From Planctomycetaceae bacterium (GTDB lineage: Bacteria > Planctomycetota > Planctomycetia > Pirellulales > Thermoguttaceae), in contig JAITKS010000181.1 of NCBI GenBank assembly GCA_031278315.1, positions 1 through 7,295 of the forward strand: a DNA stretch of 7,295 bases. The letters are read 5' to 3'. The translations under genes were made by a program, and so were the position numbers. The notes beneath the pieces were generated by a model, which did not search any database, was not told where the DNA came from, and saw only the letters and a program-made list of their open reading frames with translations. The number at the start of each line of letters is the position of its first letter. The stretch's first letter is position 1. Below, piece by piece: positions 1 through 6,600 of the stretch.

Positions 1-20
1 GGAATATTTTTTTTATTAAC

Positions 21-47
21 CACAGAGGACACAGAGAACACAGAGAA
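21..47. repeat. Three tandem 9-bp units (CACAGAGGA / CACAGAGAA)
   Basis: Three head-to-tail 9-bp units are read directly: CACAGAGGA, CACAGAGAA and CACAGAGAA. From memory, blocks of this kind (ACCACAGAGGACACAGAGAA-like) are dispersed in intergenic DNA of planctomycetes and several other bacteria. Their function is unknown to me. It is not coding in a long frame. Confidence 0.7.
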
Positions 48-60
48 ATCAGATTTTGTA

Positions 61-88
61 ATTTTAGATTTTAAATTTTAGATTTTAA
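61..88. repeat. Two tandem copies of a 14-bp AT-rich unit
   Basis: The unit ATTTTAGATTTTAA occurs at 61-74 and exactly again at 75-88, followed by a partial third unit (ATTTAA). This is probably a slippage product in AT-rich intergenic DNA. No function is suggested by the sequence. Confidence 0.7.
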
Positions 89-120
89 ATTTAAGTGAAT
101 TACTAAAAAATATTTTAGCT

Positions 121-196
121 GGGAACGCAGGCGTCCCGCCTGCATCTTTTTTGTACAAAAAACGCCTAAAGATGCAGTCGAGACGACCGCGATCCC
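121..196. repeat. Large imperfect hairpin, copy 1 of a two-copy family
   Basis: The arms 121-149 and 168-196 pair at 24 of 29 positions. The five mismatches are scattered. Between and adjoining the arms is the palindromic core TTTTTTGTACAAAAAA (147-162) followed by CGCCT. The 14-base string AAAAAACGCCTAAA (157-170) recurs exactly at 6634-6647 inside a second hairpin of the same design (6601-6668). The two copies are in the same orientation relative to the window. It could be a mobile miniature element, a structured RNA or a REP-like palindrome. It starts 217 bp upstream of gspE and carries no gene. Confidence 0.75.
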
Positions 197-337
197 GGCA
201 ACAATGAATTATTTATTTCATTTATTTCACCGCTAAATTACTAACCAACTCATATTGTAAATTCCAGATGATACAATTCATATAACCTGATTATGAATTA
301 TTCCAACTAATAAACTTATCCAACTTACACCTTACCA

Positions 338-2053
338 ATGGCATTAAAACGAAAAATCGGTCAGATACTCGTTGACCTAAATTATATTACCGAAGAACAA
401 CTTGAGTTGCTTCTCGAAGAGCATTTGCAGCGTAAAAACGAGATGATAGGTCAAACAGCGATTTCAATGGGTTATCTTATCGATGATCAAGTTGCTGCGG
501 CATTGGCAGAACAACTTGGCTTGAAAGTAGTCGTAATTAGCGATTTGACAATCGCCCCCGAAGTCTTGCAACATTTGACCGAACCGATGGCTCAACTTTA
601 TAAAGTAATCCCAATCAGCTTCCGGGACGATATTTTGACAGTTGCAATGTCCGACCCGCAAAATATTATGACACTCGATGAGCTTCGTAATTTTCTTGGT
701 TATGAAATCCGTGCGGTCGTTGCAACACCTCGCGAAATTAAAACAGCTATCGATAGATATTATGCGTCCGATGTTGAAAGCGTTGAATCTTTAATAGCAG
801 ATATGGAACGCGATAAAGCACTCAAAGACGCAGCTGCCGCAATAGATCAAGGAACAATAGACTTGGCAAGTATCGAAGCATTAAGTGAATCGGCACCAGT
901 CCGTAAATTACTTAACATGGTATTCTTACTCGGCATCCGAGATCATGCAAGCGACCTTCATTTTGAACCGTTTGAAGAAGAATTTAAAATTCGTATTAAA
1001 TCAGACGGCACACTTTACGAAATGGTTCCTCCGCCGCGTCACCTTGCTTCCGCTATAACAACACGAATTAAAGTAATGGCAAATCTCGATATCGCAGAAC
1101 GAAGATTACCGCAAGACGGCCGCATACGATTAACAGTCAGCGGACACCCGATTGATCTGCGGGTAAGTGTATTGCCGACCCTTTTCGGCGAAAGCGTAGT
1201 TTGCCGAATTTTAGATAAATCTGTTGTCATGCTTAATCTCGATAACGTAGGTATGGAACAAACTTTACTACGCGATTTCCGAAAAGTATTAGAACGCCCA
1301 AATGGAATAGTCCTAGTTACAGGACCAACAGGATCAGGAAAAACAACAACATTATACGCAGCTCTTTCAGAATTAAATGAAATAACAGATAAACTAATGA
1401 CAACCGAAGACCCAGTCGAATACGATATCGACGGAATAATTCAAATGCCGATAGATTCAGATATCGGTAACACATTTGCACAATGTTTACGCTCAATTTT
1501 AAGACAAGACCCGGATATTATTCTTGTCGGTGAAATACGAGACCGCGAAACAGCAGAAATAGCAATTCAAGCGTCTTTGACAGGGCATTTGGTCTTTAGC
1601 ACACTGCACACAAACGACGCCCCAAGTACCGTAACAAGATTAAAAGATATGGGAATACCCGCTTTTATGATTACCGCAACTGTCGAAGCAATTTTAGCAC
1701 AACGTTTAGTAAGAACTATTTGTAAAGATTGCAGAGAAAAATACACGCCGACTCCCGAACAACTCGCAGAATTAGAGTTGTCGCAAAAAGAAATACAAGG
1801 AAAATTCTTTTACAGAGGAAGAGGATGTTCTACATGCAATAATACAGGATACAAAGGAAGAACTGCTATTCACGAATTTATGCTGATAACAGATGACATA
1901 AGAGATTTGATCATTCACAATGTATCATCAGCCGATTTAAGAACCGCAGCAGCAAGAAACGGTATGCTGACTTTAAGAGAAGCAGGACTACAAAAAATCT
2001 ACAACGGATTAACAACTATTGACGAAGTCGTCCGGGAAACAGTCGTAGATTAA
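338..2053 (+). CDS. gspE: GspE/PilB-family type II secretion or type IV pilus assembly ATPase
   Basis: Cytoplasmic hexameric ATPase that would power assembly of a type II secretion pseudopilus or a type IV pilus. Residues 5-145 form an MshEN/GspE N-terminal domain, with two GxxxxxxxxxI-type helical repeats (from about 7 and about 38). A linker (145-180) leads to the N2 domain and the RecA-like ATPase core. Visible motifs are Walker A GPTGSGKT (319-326), the Asp box TTEDPVEY (355-362), Walker B DIILVGEIRD (393-402), the His box TGHLVFSTLHTND (415-427), and a zinc-type pair of CxxC motifs, Cys462/465 and Cys497/500. At 571 residues it is full length. The start at 338 puts the conserved N-terminal helix at residue 5, but no Shine-Dalgarno sequence precedes it. 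No other secretion genes are nearby, so GspE and PilB roles cannot be separated. The symbol is a family-level choice. Confidence 0.93.
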   Translation: MALKRKIGQILVDLNYITEEQLELLLEEHLQRKNEMIGQTAISMGYLIDDQVAAALAEQLGLKVVVISDLTIAPEVLQHLTEPMAQLYKVIPISFRDDILTVAMSDPQNIMTLDELRNFLGYEIRAVVATPREIKTAIDRYYASDVESVESLIADMERDKALKDAAAAIDQGTIDLASIEALSESAPVRKLLNMVFLLGIRDHASDLHFEPFEEEFKIRIKSDGTLYEMVPPPRHLASAITTRIKVMANLDIAERRLPQDGRIRLTVSGHPIDLRVSVLPTLFGESVVCRILDKSVVMLNLDNVGMEQTLLRDFRKVLERPNGIVLVTGPTGSGKTTTLYAALSELNEITDKLMTTEDPVEYDIDGIIQMPIDSDIGNTFAQCLRSILRQDPDIILVGEIRDRETAEIAIQASLTGHLVFSTLHTNDAPSTVTRLKDMGIPAFMITATVEAILAQRLVRTICKDCREKYTPTPEQLAELELSQKEIQGKFFYRGRGCSTCNNTGYKGRTAIHEFMLITDDIRDLIIHNVSSADLRTAAARNGMLTLREAGLQKIYNGLTTIDEVVRETVVD

Positions 2054-2070
2054 AATTTTTTCACCAATAT

Positions 2071-2139
2071 TATACTCATTGTACTTTAAAATTCGGTTTT
2101 ATTTTTTGTAACGAAAAAGGTAACCGTTCACGCATAAAA
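2071..2139 (+). repeat. 69-bp dispersed repeat, copy A
   Basis: This 69-bp stretch recurs at 7106-7174 in the same orientation with only two differences (67 of 69 identical by eye). A shorter inverted copy lies at 6838-6885. The repeat holds a potential hairpin: CGGTT (2094-2098) pairs with AACCG (2122-2126), with a T-run facing an A-run inside. One of the two differences in copy B changes AACCG to GACCG, which would keep the RNA stem as a G-U pair. It begins 17 bp after the gspE stop codon and runs into the CCTGAAAGGG palindrome at 2148. Confidence 0.85.
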
Positions 2140-2147
2140 TAAATCAG

Positions 2148-2231
2148 TCCTGAAAGGGCGGCAGGATTTTTTACTGAATCGCCCGCCCTGAGTGGGGCGG
2201 GTTATAATCCTGTTGCCCTTTCAGGGCGATT
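2148..2231. repeat. Two-storey REP/BIME-like palindrome downstream of gspE
   Basis: The outer arms 2149-2168 and 2206-2225 match at 18 of 20 positions. Both exceptions are G opposite T, so as RNA the 20-bp stem would be complete with two G-U pairs. An inner hairpin has CCCGCCC (2182-2188) facing GGGCGGG (2195-2201). The GC-rich palindrome stands out from the AT-rich surroundings. Placed about 95 bp after gspE, it may stop transcription or protect the mRNA 3' end, although it lacks the U-tract of an intrinsic terminator. Related modules recur in rearranged order at 7183-7269. Confidence 0.8.
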
Positions 2232-2466
2232 TTAGTTTAAAACGAATACCGAAATTTAAAGTGTGAAAAGTATATTACAAATTTTTTGATGTTTTTTAAT
2301 GTTTCTTGCTGAATCGCTTGAATAATTTTTGAGTTGCTGAATTTCATTGAACGAAACTTATAAAAAAATTTGCGGGTGCTTGCGTCCGATATTTGTGAGA
2401 TGGTAAAATATTCGCCGAACATGTTTACTCAATCTGACGGCTTGAATCTATTTCGTAATTGTACTT

Positions 2467-2508
2467 GTAATTTTCATTGTAAGTGCCGTAATTTTCATTG
2501 TAATTATT
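2467..2508. repeat. Tandem 21-bp duplication
   Basis: The 16-base string GTAATTTTCATTGTAA occurs at 2467-2482 and 2488-2503, a 21-bp period. A degenerate partial unit (GTAATTGTACTT) precedes it at 2455. It lies in the featureless AT-rich interval and does not belong to a credible gene. Confidence 0.6.
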
Positions 2509-2648
2509 TCGGCGTTTTACAATCGCAAAGGATACCAATTGTTAACATTCCAAATCACGATGCGATTCGATGAATTAAAACGGTTCCTAATCTTGTCATA
2601 ATTTTTTGAAACAACAAAAATGAGACTAGATATTTTAAACTGCCCGCG

Positions 2649-2673
2649 CTTGTATCAAAATCGAAAATACAAG
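2649..2673. other. Small hairpin, 7-bp perfect stem
   Basis: CTTGTAT (2649-2655) and ATACAAG (2667-2673) are perfect inverse complements around an 11-base loop. There is no T-run after it, so it is not a canonical terminator. It could be an operator or simply chance in AT-rich DNA. Confidence 0.3.
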
Positions 2674-2750
2674 TATGCGAAACATATACGTTATGCACAT
2701 TGAAATTTGTTTTTTGATGTGTTTTTACAATTAAAAAAATTTAACGAAAA

Positions 2751-2811
2751 GACACTTACTGCGTGTTATCAATAACTGCGTGTGTTATCAATAACCGTGT
2801 TTTTAAGTGTC
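2751..2811 (+). promoter_or_regulatory. Nested repeat array upstream of the alcohol dehydrogenase: candidate operator or leader structure
   Basis: Two tandem units, ACTGCGTG-TTATCAATA (2758-2774) and ACTGCGTGTG-TTATCAATA (2775-2793), each carry the inverted repeat GTTAT-CA-ATAAC (2765-2776 and 2784-2795), 19 bp apart. The pair is enclosed by a perfect 8-bp inverted repeat, GACACTTA (2751-2758) and TAAGTGTC (2804-2811). The array ends 19 bp before the start codon. Two near-identical dyads at about two helical turns fit binding of a dimeric regulator to one face of the DNA. The enclosing arms could instead form a leader RNA stem. No regulator gene is in the window. Confidence 0.5.
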
Positions 2812-2819
2812 GGGAATTT

Positions 2820-2825
2820 AAGGAG
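2820..2825 (+). promoter_or_regulatory. Ribosome-binding site of the alcohol dehydrogenase gene
   Basis: AAGGAG followed by five bases and then ATG at 2831. This is a near-consensus Shine-Dalgarno sequence and fixes the start codon. It contrasts with gspE and mutL, which have none. Confidence 0.85.
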
Positions 2826-2830
2826 AAACT

Positions 2831-3985
2831 ATGCAAAATTTTGTTTATCATAACACGACGAAAATAATTTTTGGTTCAGACACAATTAATCAAATCGGCG
2901 ATTTAACTGCGCCGGTTGCAAAAAAGGTATTGTATCTTTATGGTAAAGGTTCAATCAAAAAGAATGGAATTTACGACAAAACAATTTCATCACTTCGATC
3001 TGCCGGAATTAATTTTGTTGAATACAGCGGTGTTAAAGCCAATCCGTTGTTATCGCACACACGTAAAGGAATTGAAATTGCACGAGCCGAAGGTGTCGAG
3101 GCGATTGTTGCGGTCGGCGGCGGGAGTGTAATCGATGAGGGTAAAGCAATTGCGGCGGGTGTTGTTGCGGATCATGATGTGTGGAGTTTTTATGACGGCA
3201 GCGGTGCTGAAGTTAAATCGGCGTTACCGATATTGACAGTTCTTACTATGTCTGCGACCGGTACTGAAATGAACGGCGGAACGGTCATTACCAATGAAGA
3301 GACAAATCAAAAAATCGGAATAATATCACCGGCATTACAACCGGTTGTGTCAATTCTTGATCCGACAGCTTTGTTTTCTGTTCCTCCTGATCAAACTGCT
3401 TACGGTGCGGTTGATGCGATTACGCATCTGCTTGAAAGTTATTTTACAAAAAGTGATTTCTACACTCCAATTCAAGACCGTTACGCAGAAGGAATAATCA
3501 AAACAATTACCGAAATTACAGCAACGATGCAAACAAAACCCGATGATTTAACGGCACGTTCAACTTTTATGTGGGCAGCAACTTTAGCTTGGAATGGTTT
3601 AGCACCTTCTGGTGTCGGTTCGTGGGCTGCTCCAAATCATTTAATCGGACACAGCATGAGTGCTCTTTATGATACGCCGCATGGTGCTTCTTTGTCGATT
3701 GCTTTATCGGGTTGGCTGCCTTGGTATGCTGAACATGACGAAAGAAACGCAAAACAATTGATTCAATTAGGCAAAGCAGTTTTCAATACAGAATCGGTCG
3801 ATGCAACAATAAAAAGTATTAGAGAATGGTTTCGATCTATAAAAAGTCCGACGAAGTTAGCAGACATCGGAGTTGACGAATCAGGTCTTGTCAAGATTGC
3901 AGAAAATATCGGTGTCAATGCACCTTTGTGGGGATTGCCGTACACCGCCGAATTTAGTGAATCAATTTTACGCCGCTGCGAATAA
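2831..3985 (+). CDS. Iron-containing (group III) alcohol dehydrogenase, YqhD/BDH type
   Basis: Soluble NAD(P)H-dependent dehydrogenase that would interconvert aldehydes or ketones and alcohols. The 384-residue length is normal for the family. The N-terminal dinucleotide-binding domain has GKGSIKKNG (38-46), equivalent to the GGGSxKxxG loop, and VGGGSVID (95-102). The C-terminal helical domain carries the metal ligands Asp195 and His199 (in DAITHLLES), His270 and His284 (in DTPHG), with the further conserved His274. These correspond to the Fe/Zn/Ni ligands of E. coli FucO and YqhD. The opening residues MQNFVYHNTTKIIFG and the WAATLAWNG segment (248-256) fit the butanol dehydrogenase/YqhD branch. 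Likely roles are fermentation of aldehydes or aldehyde detoxification; the substrate cannot be read from sequence. It appears monocistronic, with an upstream repeat array as candidate control region and a good Shine-Dalgarno sequence. Confidence 0.92.
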   Translation: MQNFVYHNTTKIIFGSDTINQIGDLTAPVAKKVLYLYGKGSIKKNGIYDKTISSLRSAGINFVEYSGVKANPLLSHTRKGIEIARAEGVEAIVAVGGGSVIDEGKAIAAGVVADHDVWSFYDGSGAEVKSALPILTVLTMSATGTEMNGGTVITNEETNQKIGIISPALQPVVSILDPTALFSVPPDQTAYGAVDAITHLLESYFTKSDFYTPIQDRYAEGIIKTITEITATMQTKPDDLTARSTFMWAATLAWNGLAPSGVGSWAAPNHLIGHSMSALYDTPHGASLSIALSGWLPWYAEHDERNAKQLIQLGKAVFNTESVDATIKSIREWFRSIKSPTKLADIGVDESGLVKIAENIGVNAPLWGLPYTAEFSESILRRCE

Positions 3986-4120
3986 ATGTTACGATAATTC
4001 TTTCAGCGAAATATATTTTTTCACGAAAAGAATAAACGAAAATGAGAATATCTAACAACTCGTAATATTCAGCTAATATCTTATTTACTAATTTTAAATT
4101 TATATTTTTACTATAATAAT

Positions 4121-6247
4121 ATGCCAAATACACGTATTATTCGTCAACTTCCGCAGAGTATGATCAACAAAATTGCAGCGGGCGAAGTGATTGAACGTCC
4201 GGCTAGCGTGATTAAAGAATTGATCGAAAACTCAATAGATGCGAATGCAAAACGTATCGAGGTAATTGTCGAGCAAGCAGGAACGGAAATGATAAAAGTA
4301 GTTGACGACGGCGCAGGAATGACCGAAGACCAATTACTGCTTGCTCTCATGCCTCATGCAACAAGCAAAATCGCAGATACAGATGATCTGTTTAAGATAA
4401 ACACATTCGGTTTTCGCGGTGAAGCTCTTGCATCGATAGCAGAGATAAGTCAGCTTACACTACGCAGCAGATCAATCGAGCAAACGAGCGGCTATGAAAT
4501 ATTTTGTAACGGAGGAGAGCGTTCTGCTCCCAAACCGTGCGGTATGCCGTCGGGAACTCAAATTGAAGTTAAAAATTTATTCTTTAATACTCCGGTGCGC
4601 CGAAAGTACATGAAAACTACTTCAACTGAATTTGGACATATTACAGAGGTTTTTATTCGTCTTGCGATTCCGCATCCGGATATTCATTTTGTCTTAAAGC
4701 ACAATAGTAGAACAACATACGACTTGCCGCCGGATTCAAATATTTTAACACGAATAAAATTAATTTTTGGTGAGGATGTCAGTGCCGGATTGGTTCATAT
4801 TGAGAATCAGTCGAAAAGTGTAGTACGGATTGAAGGCTATGTTTCGTTGCCGTCGAGCAGCAGGTTGAATAACAAATTGCAGTATCTTTTTCTCAACAGC
4901 CGTTTTATTCGGGATCGGTCATTGCAGCATGCGTTGACGGAAGCGTATCGCGGACTATTGATTCCAAACCGTTTTCCTGTTGCATTTTTGAATATTACGA
5001 TGCCGCCTGAACAGTTTGATATAAACGTCCATCCGACCAAATTAGAAGTAAGATTTTTAGATTCGAATCGTATTTATTCAGGTTTACTTGGTGCGATTCG
5101 TGAAAAATTTCTTAAAACTGATCTCAATGAGCGGGTCAACATTGATTCGATGAAACCGGATACATTGAAATCTCAAAATAATTCTATTTCTAATTCTAAT
5201 TCGAATTCGAATTTAAGTTTTAATTCTCGTATTTCAAACAATTTTTCGGACGATCCGCGATTCGCTTTAGACCCCAATGTGATAGCAGCTCAACGCCGGA
5301 ATATTGCGAATATGGATATTCAGACTAGTACAAATTCTGGTACAAATTCTAGTACAAATTCTGGTACAAATTCTGGTACAAATTCTGATATAACGGTGTT
5401 ATCAGAACGCAGCCGAATTGATTCTAGCACTGAATTTTTAGGCAAGAATAATTTTAACAAATATGATTCCGAATCCGGCGGAGTTTTGTCGGACGATTCT
5501 ATTGATACAGGTAATAAATCGGCTGATATTAATCATGCCGGCGGAGATTTGGAGCGGGGTCATGTTGTATCAGATTCTAATGTTGTGTCGTGTAGGGCGG
5601 ACAATATTGATGATGATTATGTTATAAGACCGGGTTCGATTATTGATCGGGCGGTGTATTCACCGTTGGGTCGATTAGCGGTTCAGATGCACAGTAGATA
5701 TCTTGTGCTTGAGACATCGGATGGAATAGCGGTTATTGATCAGCATGCGTTACATGAGCGGATTTTATATGAGCGTTTAAAAGAGATGATGGGCGAGATT
5801 ATTGACGGCGGCAAATTGGAGTCGCAGCGGTTATTGGTTCCTGTTCCGATGGATCTTAGTCCGGCGGAATATTCGGCGGTGATGGACAATTTAGAGTTGT
5901 TATTAAAATTCGGATTGCATGTAGATATTTTTGGCGGTGAGACAATAATAATTTCATCTTTACCGACGATATTTTCGAATTTACCGGCAGAGGAGATTTT
6001 GTTATCGTTACTTACGCCGTTGCTTGATCGAGGAGTTAAGTTAGAGCCGTTAGAGTTAATGGATACGATGTTACACAGCATGGCGTGTAAAGCAGCGATT
6101 AAAGCAGGAGAAAGAATGAGTGCAGATTCAATTTTGAAATTGATATCGCAATATGAATCGGAAATAAATTCTCATCACTGTCCTCATGGACGTCCTTCAT
6201 CATTAATTTTCACGTGTGAAGACTTAGACAAAAGATTCAGAAGATAA
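4121..6247 (+). CDS. mutL: DNA mismatch repair protein MutL with endonuclease active site
   Basis: MutL links mismatch recognition by MutS to strand removal. The N-terminal GHKL ATPase spans about residues 1-335: AAGEVIERPASVIKELIEN (19-37) with catalytic Glu33 and Mg-binding Asn37, DDGAG (62-66) and GFRGEAL (97-103). A linker of about 165 residues (340-505) is rich in Ser, Asn, Thr and Asp. The C-terminal dimerisation/endonuclease domain (about 510-708) has DQHALHERILYE (540-551), ACKAAIKAG (655-663), CPHGRP (687-692) and a terminal FRR (706-708), i.e. all the metal-site motifs of nicking MutL/PMS2-type proteins. QRLLVP (569-574) resembles the sliding-clamp-binding QxxIVP motif of Bacillus MutL. 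This predicts strand discrimination by nicking rather than through MutH/Dam. No Shine-Dalgarno precedes the ATG; TATAAT sits three bases upstream. The start is set by the conserved N-terminus. Confidence 0.97.
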   Translation: MPNTRIIRQLPQSMINKIAAGEVIERPASVIKELIENSIDANAKRIEVIVEQAGTEMIKVVDDGAGMTEDQLLLALMPHATSKIADTDDLFKINTFGFRGEALASIAEISQLTLRSRSIEQTSGYEIFCNGGERSAPKPCGMPSGTQIEVKNLFFNTPVRRKYMKTTSTEFGHITEVFIRLAIPHPDIHFVLKHNSRTTYDLPPDSNILTRIKLIFGEDVSAGLVHIENQSKSVVRIEGYVSLPSSSRLNNKLQYLFLNSRFIRDRSLQHALTEAYRGLLIPNRFPVAFLNITMPPEQFDINVHPTKLEVRFLDSNRIYSGLLGAIREKFLKTDLNERVNIDSMKPDTLKSQNNSISNSNSNSNLSFNSRISNNFSDDPRFALDPNVIAAQRRNIANMDIQTSTNSGTNSSTNSGTNSGTNSDITVLSERSRIDSSTEFLGKNNFNKYDSESGGVLSDDSIDTGNKSADINHAGGDLERGHVVSDSNVVSCRADNIDDDYVIRPGSIIDRAVYSPLGRLAVQMHSRYLVLETSDGIAVIDQHALHERILYERLKEMMGEIIDGGKLESQRLLVPVPMDLSPAEYSAVMDNLELLLKFGLHVDIFGGETIIISSLPTIFSNLPAEEILLSLLTPLLDRGVKLEPLELMDTMLHSMACKAAIKAGERMSADSILKLISQYESEINSHHCPHGRPSSLIFTCEDLDKRFRR
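5180..5215 (+). repeat. 6-bp microsatellite (AATTCT/AATTCG) inside mutL linker
   Basis: Six hexamers, AATTCT, ATTTCT, AATTCT, AATTCG, AATTCG and AATTTA, run head to tail. They encode alternating Asn-Ser residues (about 354-365) of the MutL linker. The hexamer length keeps the reading frame whatever the copy number. Confidence 0.75.
5327..5386 (+). repeat. 12-bp minisatellite, five units, inside mutL linker
   Basis: Five consecutive 12-bp units differ only at the first base: AGTACAAATTCT or GGTACAAATTCT. They encode five tetrapeptides, STNS or GTNS, at residues 403-422. Near-perfect DNA identity, not just protein similarity, points to recent expansion by slippage or unequal exchange. The unit is a multiple of three, so copy changes stay in frame. 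Confidence 0.9.
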
Positions 6248-6321
6248 CACAATTTCAAAACTTAAAATTGAAAGAAAAACAAAAAAAATATCAAAAAAAA
6301 TTATTAGAAATTCCATTTAAT

Positions 6322-6329
6322 ACGGAGGT
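6322..6329 (+). promoter_or_regulatory. Ribosome-binding site of the 82-residue protein gene
   Basis: ACGGAGGT matches the 16S anti-Shine-Dalgarno well. It lies 10 bases before the ATG at 6340, a slightly long but usable spacing. It favours this ATG over the in-frame TTG at 6268, which has no ribosome-binding site and would add a 24-residue Lys-rich extension. Confidence 0.7.
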
Positions 6330-6339
6330 AAAAAAATCA

Positions 6340-6588
6340 ATGAGTTATAGAACACCTTATCAAGAGAAAGTAATAAAACGTTATTATGAAAATCGTGATG
6401 ACATAATGACAAATAAATTAGCAATGTTGATAACAGATTTATATCTGTCTGAAGGTAAGAAACGGCAACAAATCTGGAAACGTATTGCAGCAGCACTAAC
6501 AAATCTGAAAGTTCCGCAATCACAAATTGATCATTTAATTTCGCAAGATAATCCGGCTCTACTCGCAAAATATATCGATAAAAAATAA
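6340..6588 (+). CDS. Small conserved basic protein of unknown function (82 aa)
   Basis: I cannot assign a function. The protein is 82 residues, rich in Lys, Arg, Gln and Ile/Leu, with no Cys, no signal peptide and no membrane segment. It opens SYRTPYQEKVIKRYYENRDDI (2-22), then reads as several amphipathic helices: about 22-38 (MTNKLAMLITDLYLSEG), 39-55 (KKRQQIWKRIAAALTNL) and a C-terminal part with KVPQSQIDHL and NPALLAKYI. From memory, short proteins with this pattern (YYxxRDxIMxxKL..., NLKVP, LLAKxI) occur in planctomycetes as hypothetical proteins, so it is probably a conserved gene rather than a chance frame. It begins 92 bp after the mutL stop on the same strand with no clear terminator between, so co-transcription is possible. 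A link to mismatch repair is not supported by the sequence. Confidence 0.75.
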   Translation: MSYRTPYQEKVIKRYYENRDDIMTNKLAMLITDLYLSEGKKRQQIWKRIAAALTNLKVPQSQIDHLISQDNPALLAKYIDKK

Positions 6589-6600
6589 TTTTAACAGAAA

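Larger units (their letters stand above)
1..337. other. Gene-free leader region upstream of gspE
   Basis: No open reading frame of credible length lies here. The region is AT-rich and holds a 9-bp tandem array (21-47), a 14-bp tandem duplication (61-88) and a long imperfect hairpin (121-196), each listed separately. The remainder, 197-337, is plain AT-rich sequence that must contain the gspE promoter. I could not find a -35/-10 pair with good spacing there, and no Shine-Dalgarno motif precedes the ATG at 338. Confidence 0.75.
2054..2830. other. 777-bp gene-free interval between gspE and the alcohol dehydrogenase
   Basis: The left part holds a 69-bp dispersed repeat (2071-2139) and a long palindrome (2148-2231). 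The right end holds a repeat array and a ribosome-binding site for the next gene. The middle, 2232-2750, is AT-rich and contains only small items: an approximate 18-bp repeat starting TTGCTGAAT (2306 and 2334), a 21-bp duplication (2467-2508) and a 7-bp-stem hairpin (2649-2673). Short frames on both strands there lack ribosome-binding sites and look like chance. A decayed gene or an untranslated RNA cannot be excluded from sequence alone. Confidence 0.65.

Noticed and set aside
2237..2422. 61-codon minus-strand frame in the gspE-dehydrogenase gap
   Set aside because: No Shine-Dalgarno, composition follows AT-rich DNA (Phe, Lys, Ile, Ser), and no recognisable motif. Cannot be supported as a gene.
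2370..2573. 67-codon plus-strand frame with several Cys residues
   Set aside because: It starts at TTG without a ribosome-binding site, and its CNFHCKCRNFHCN stretch is just translation of the 21-bp DNA duplication at 2467-2508, so the Cys pattern is not evidence of a metal-binding protein.
5740..6081. 113-codon open frame on the minus strand
   Set aside because: It lies wholly antisense to the conserved MutL C-terminal domain, has no ribosome-binding site and a composition typical of a shadow frame.
6250..6270. Terminator after mutL (CAATTT facing AAATTG)
   Set aside because: The stem is six mostly A-T pairs with no T-run after it. Too weak to call.
6268..6339. N-terminal extension of the small protein from TTG at 6268
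   Set aside because: No ribosome-binding site at the TTG and a Lys/Gln-rich low-complexity extension, while a strong ACGGAGGT precedes the ATG at 6340.
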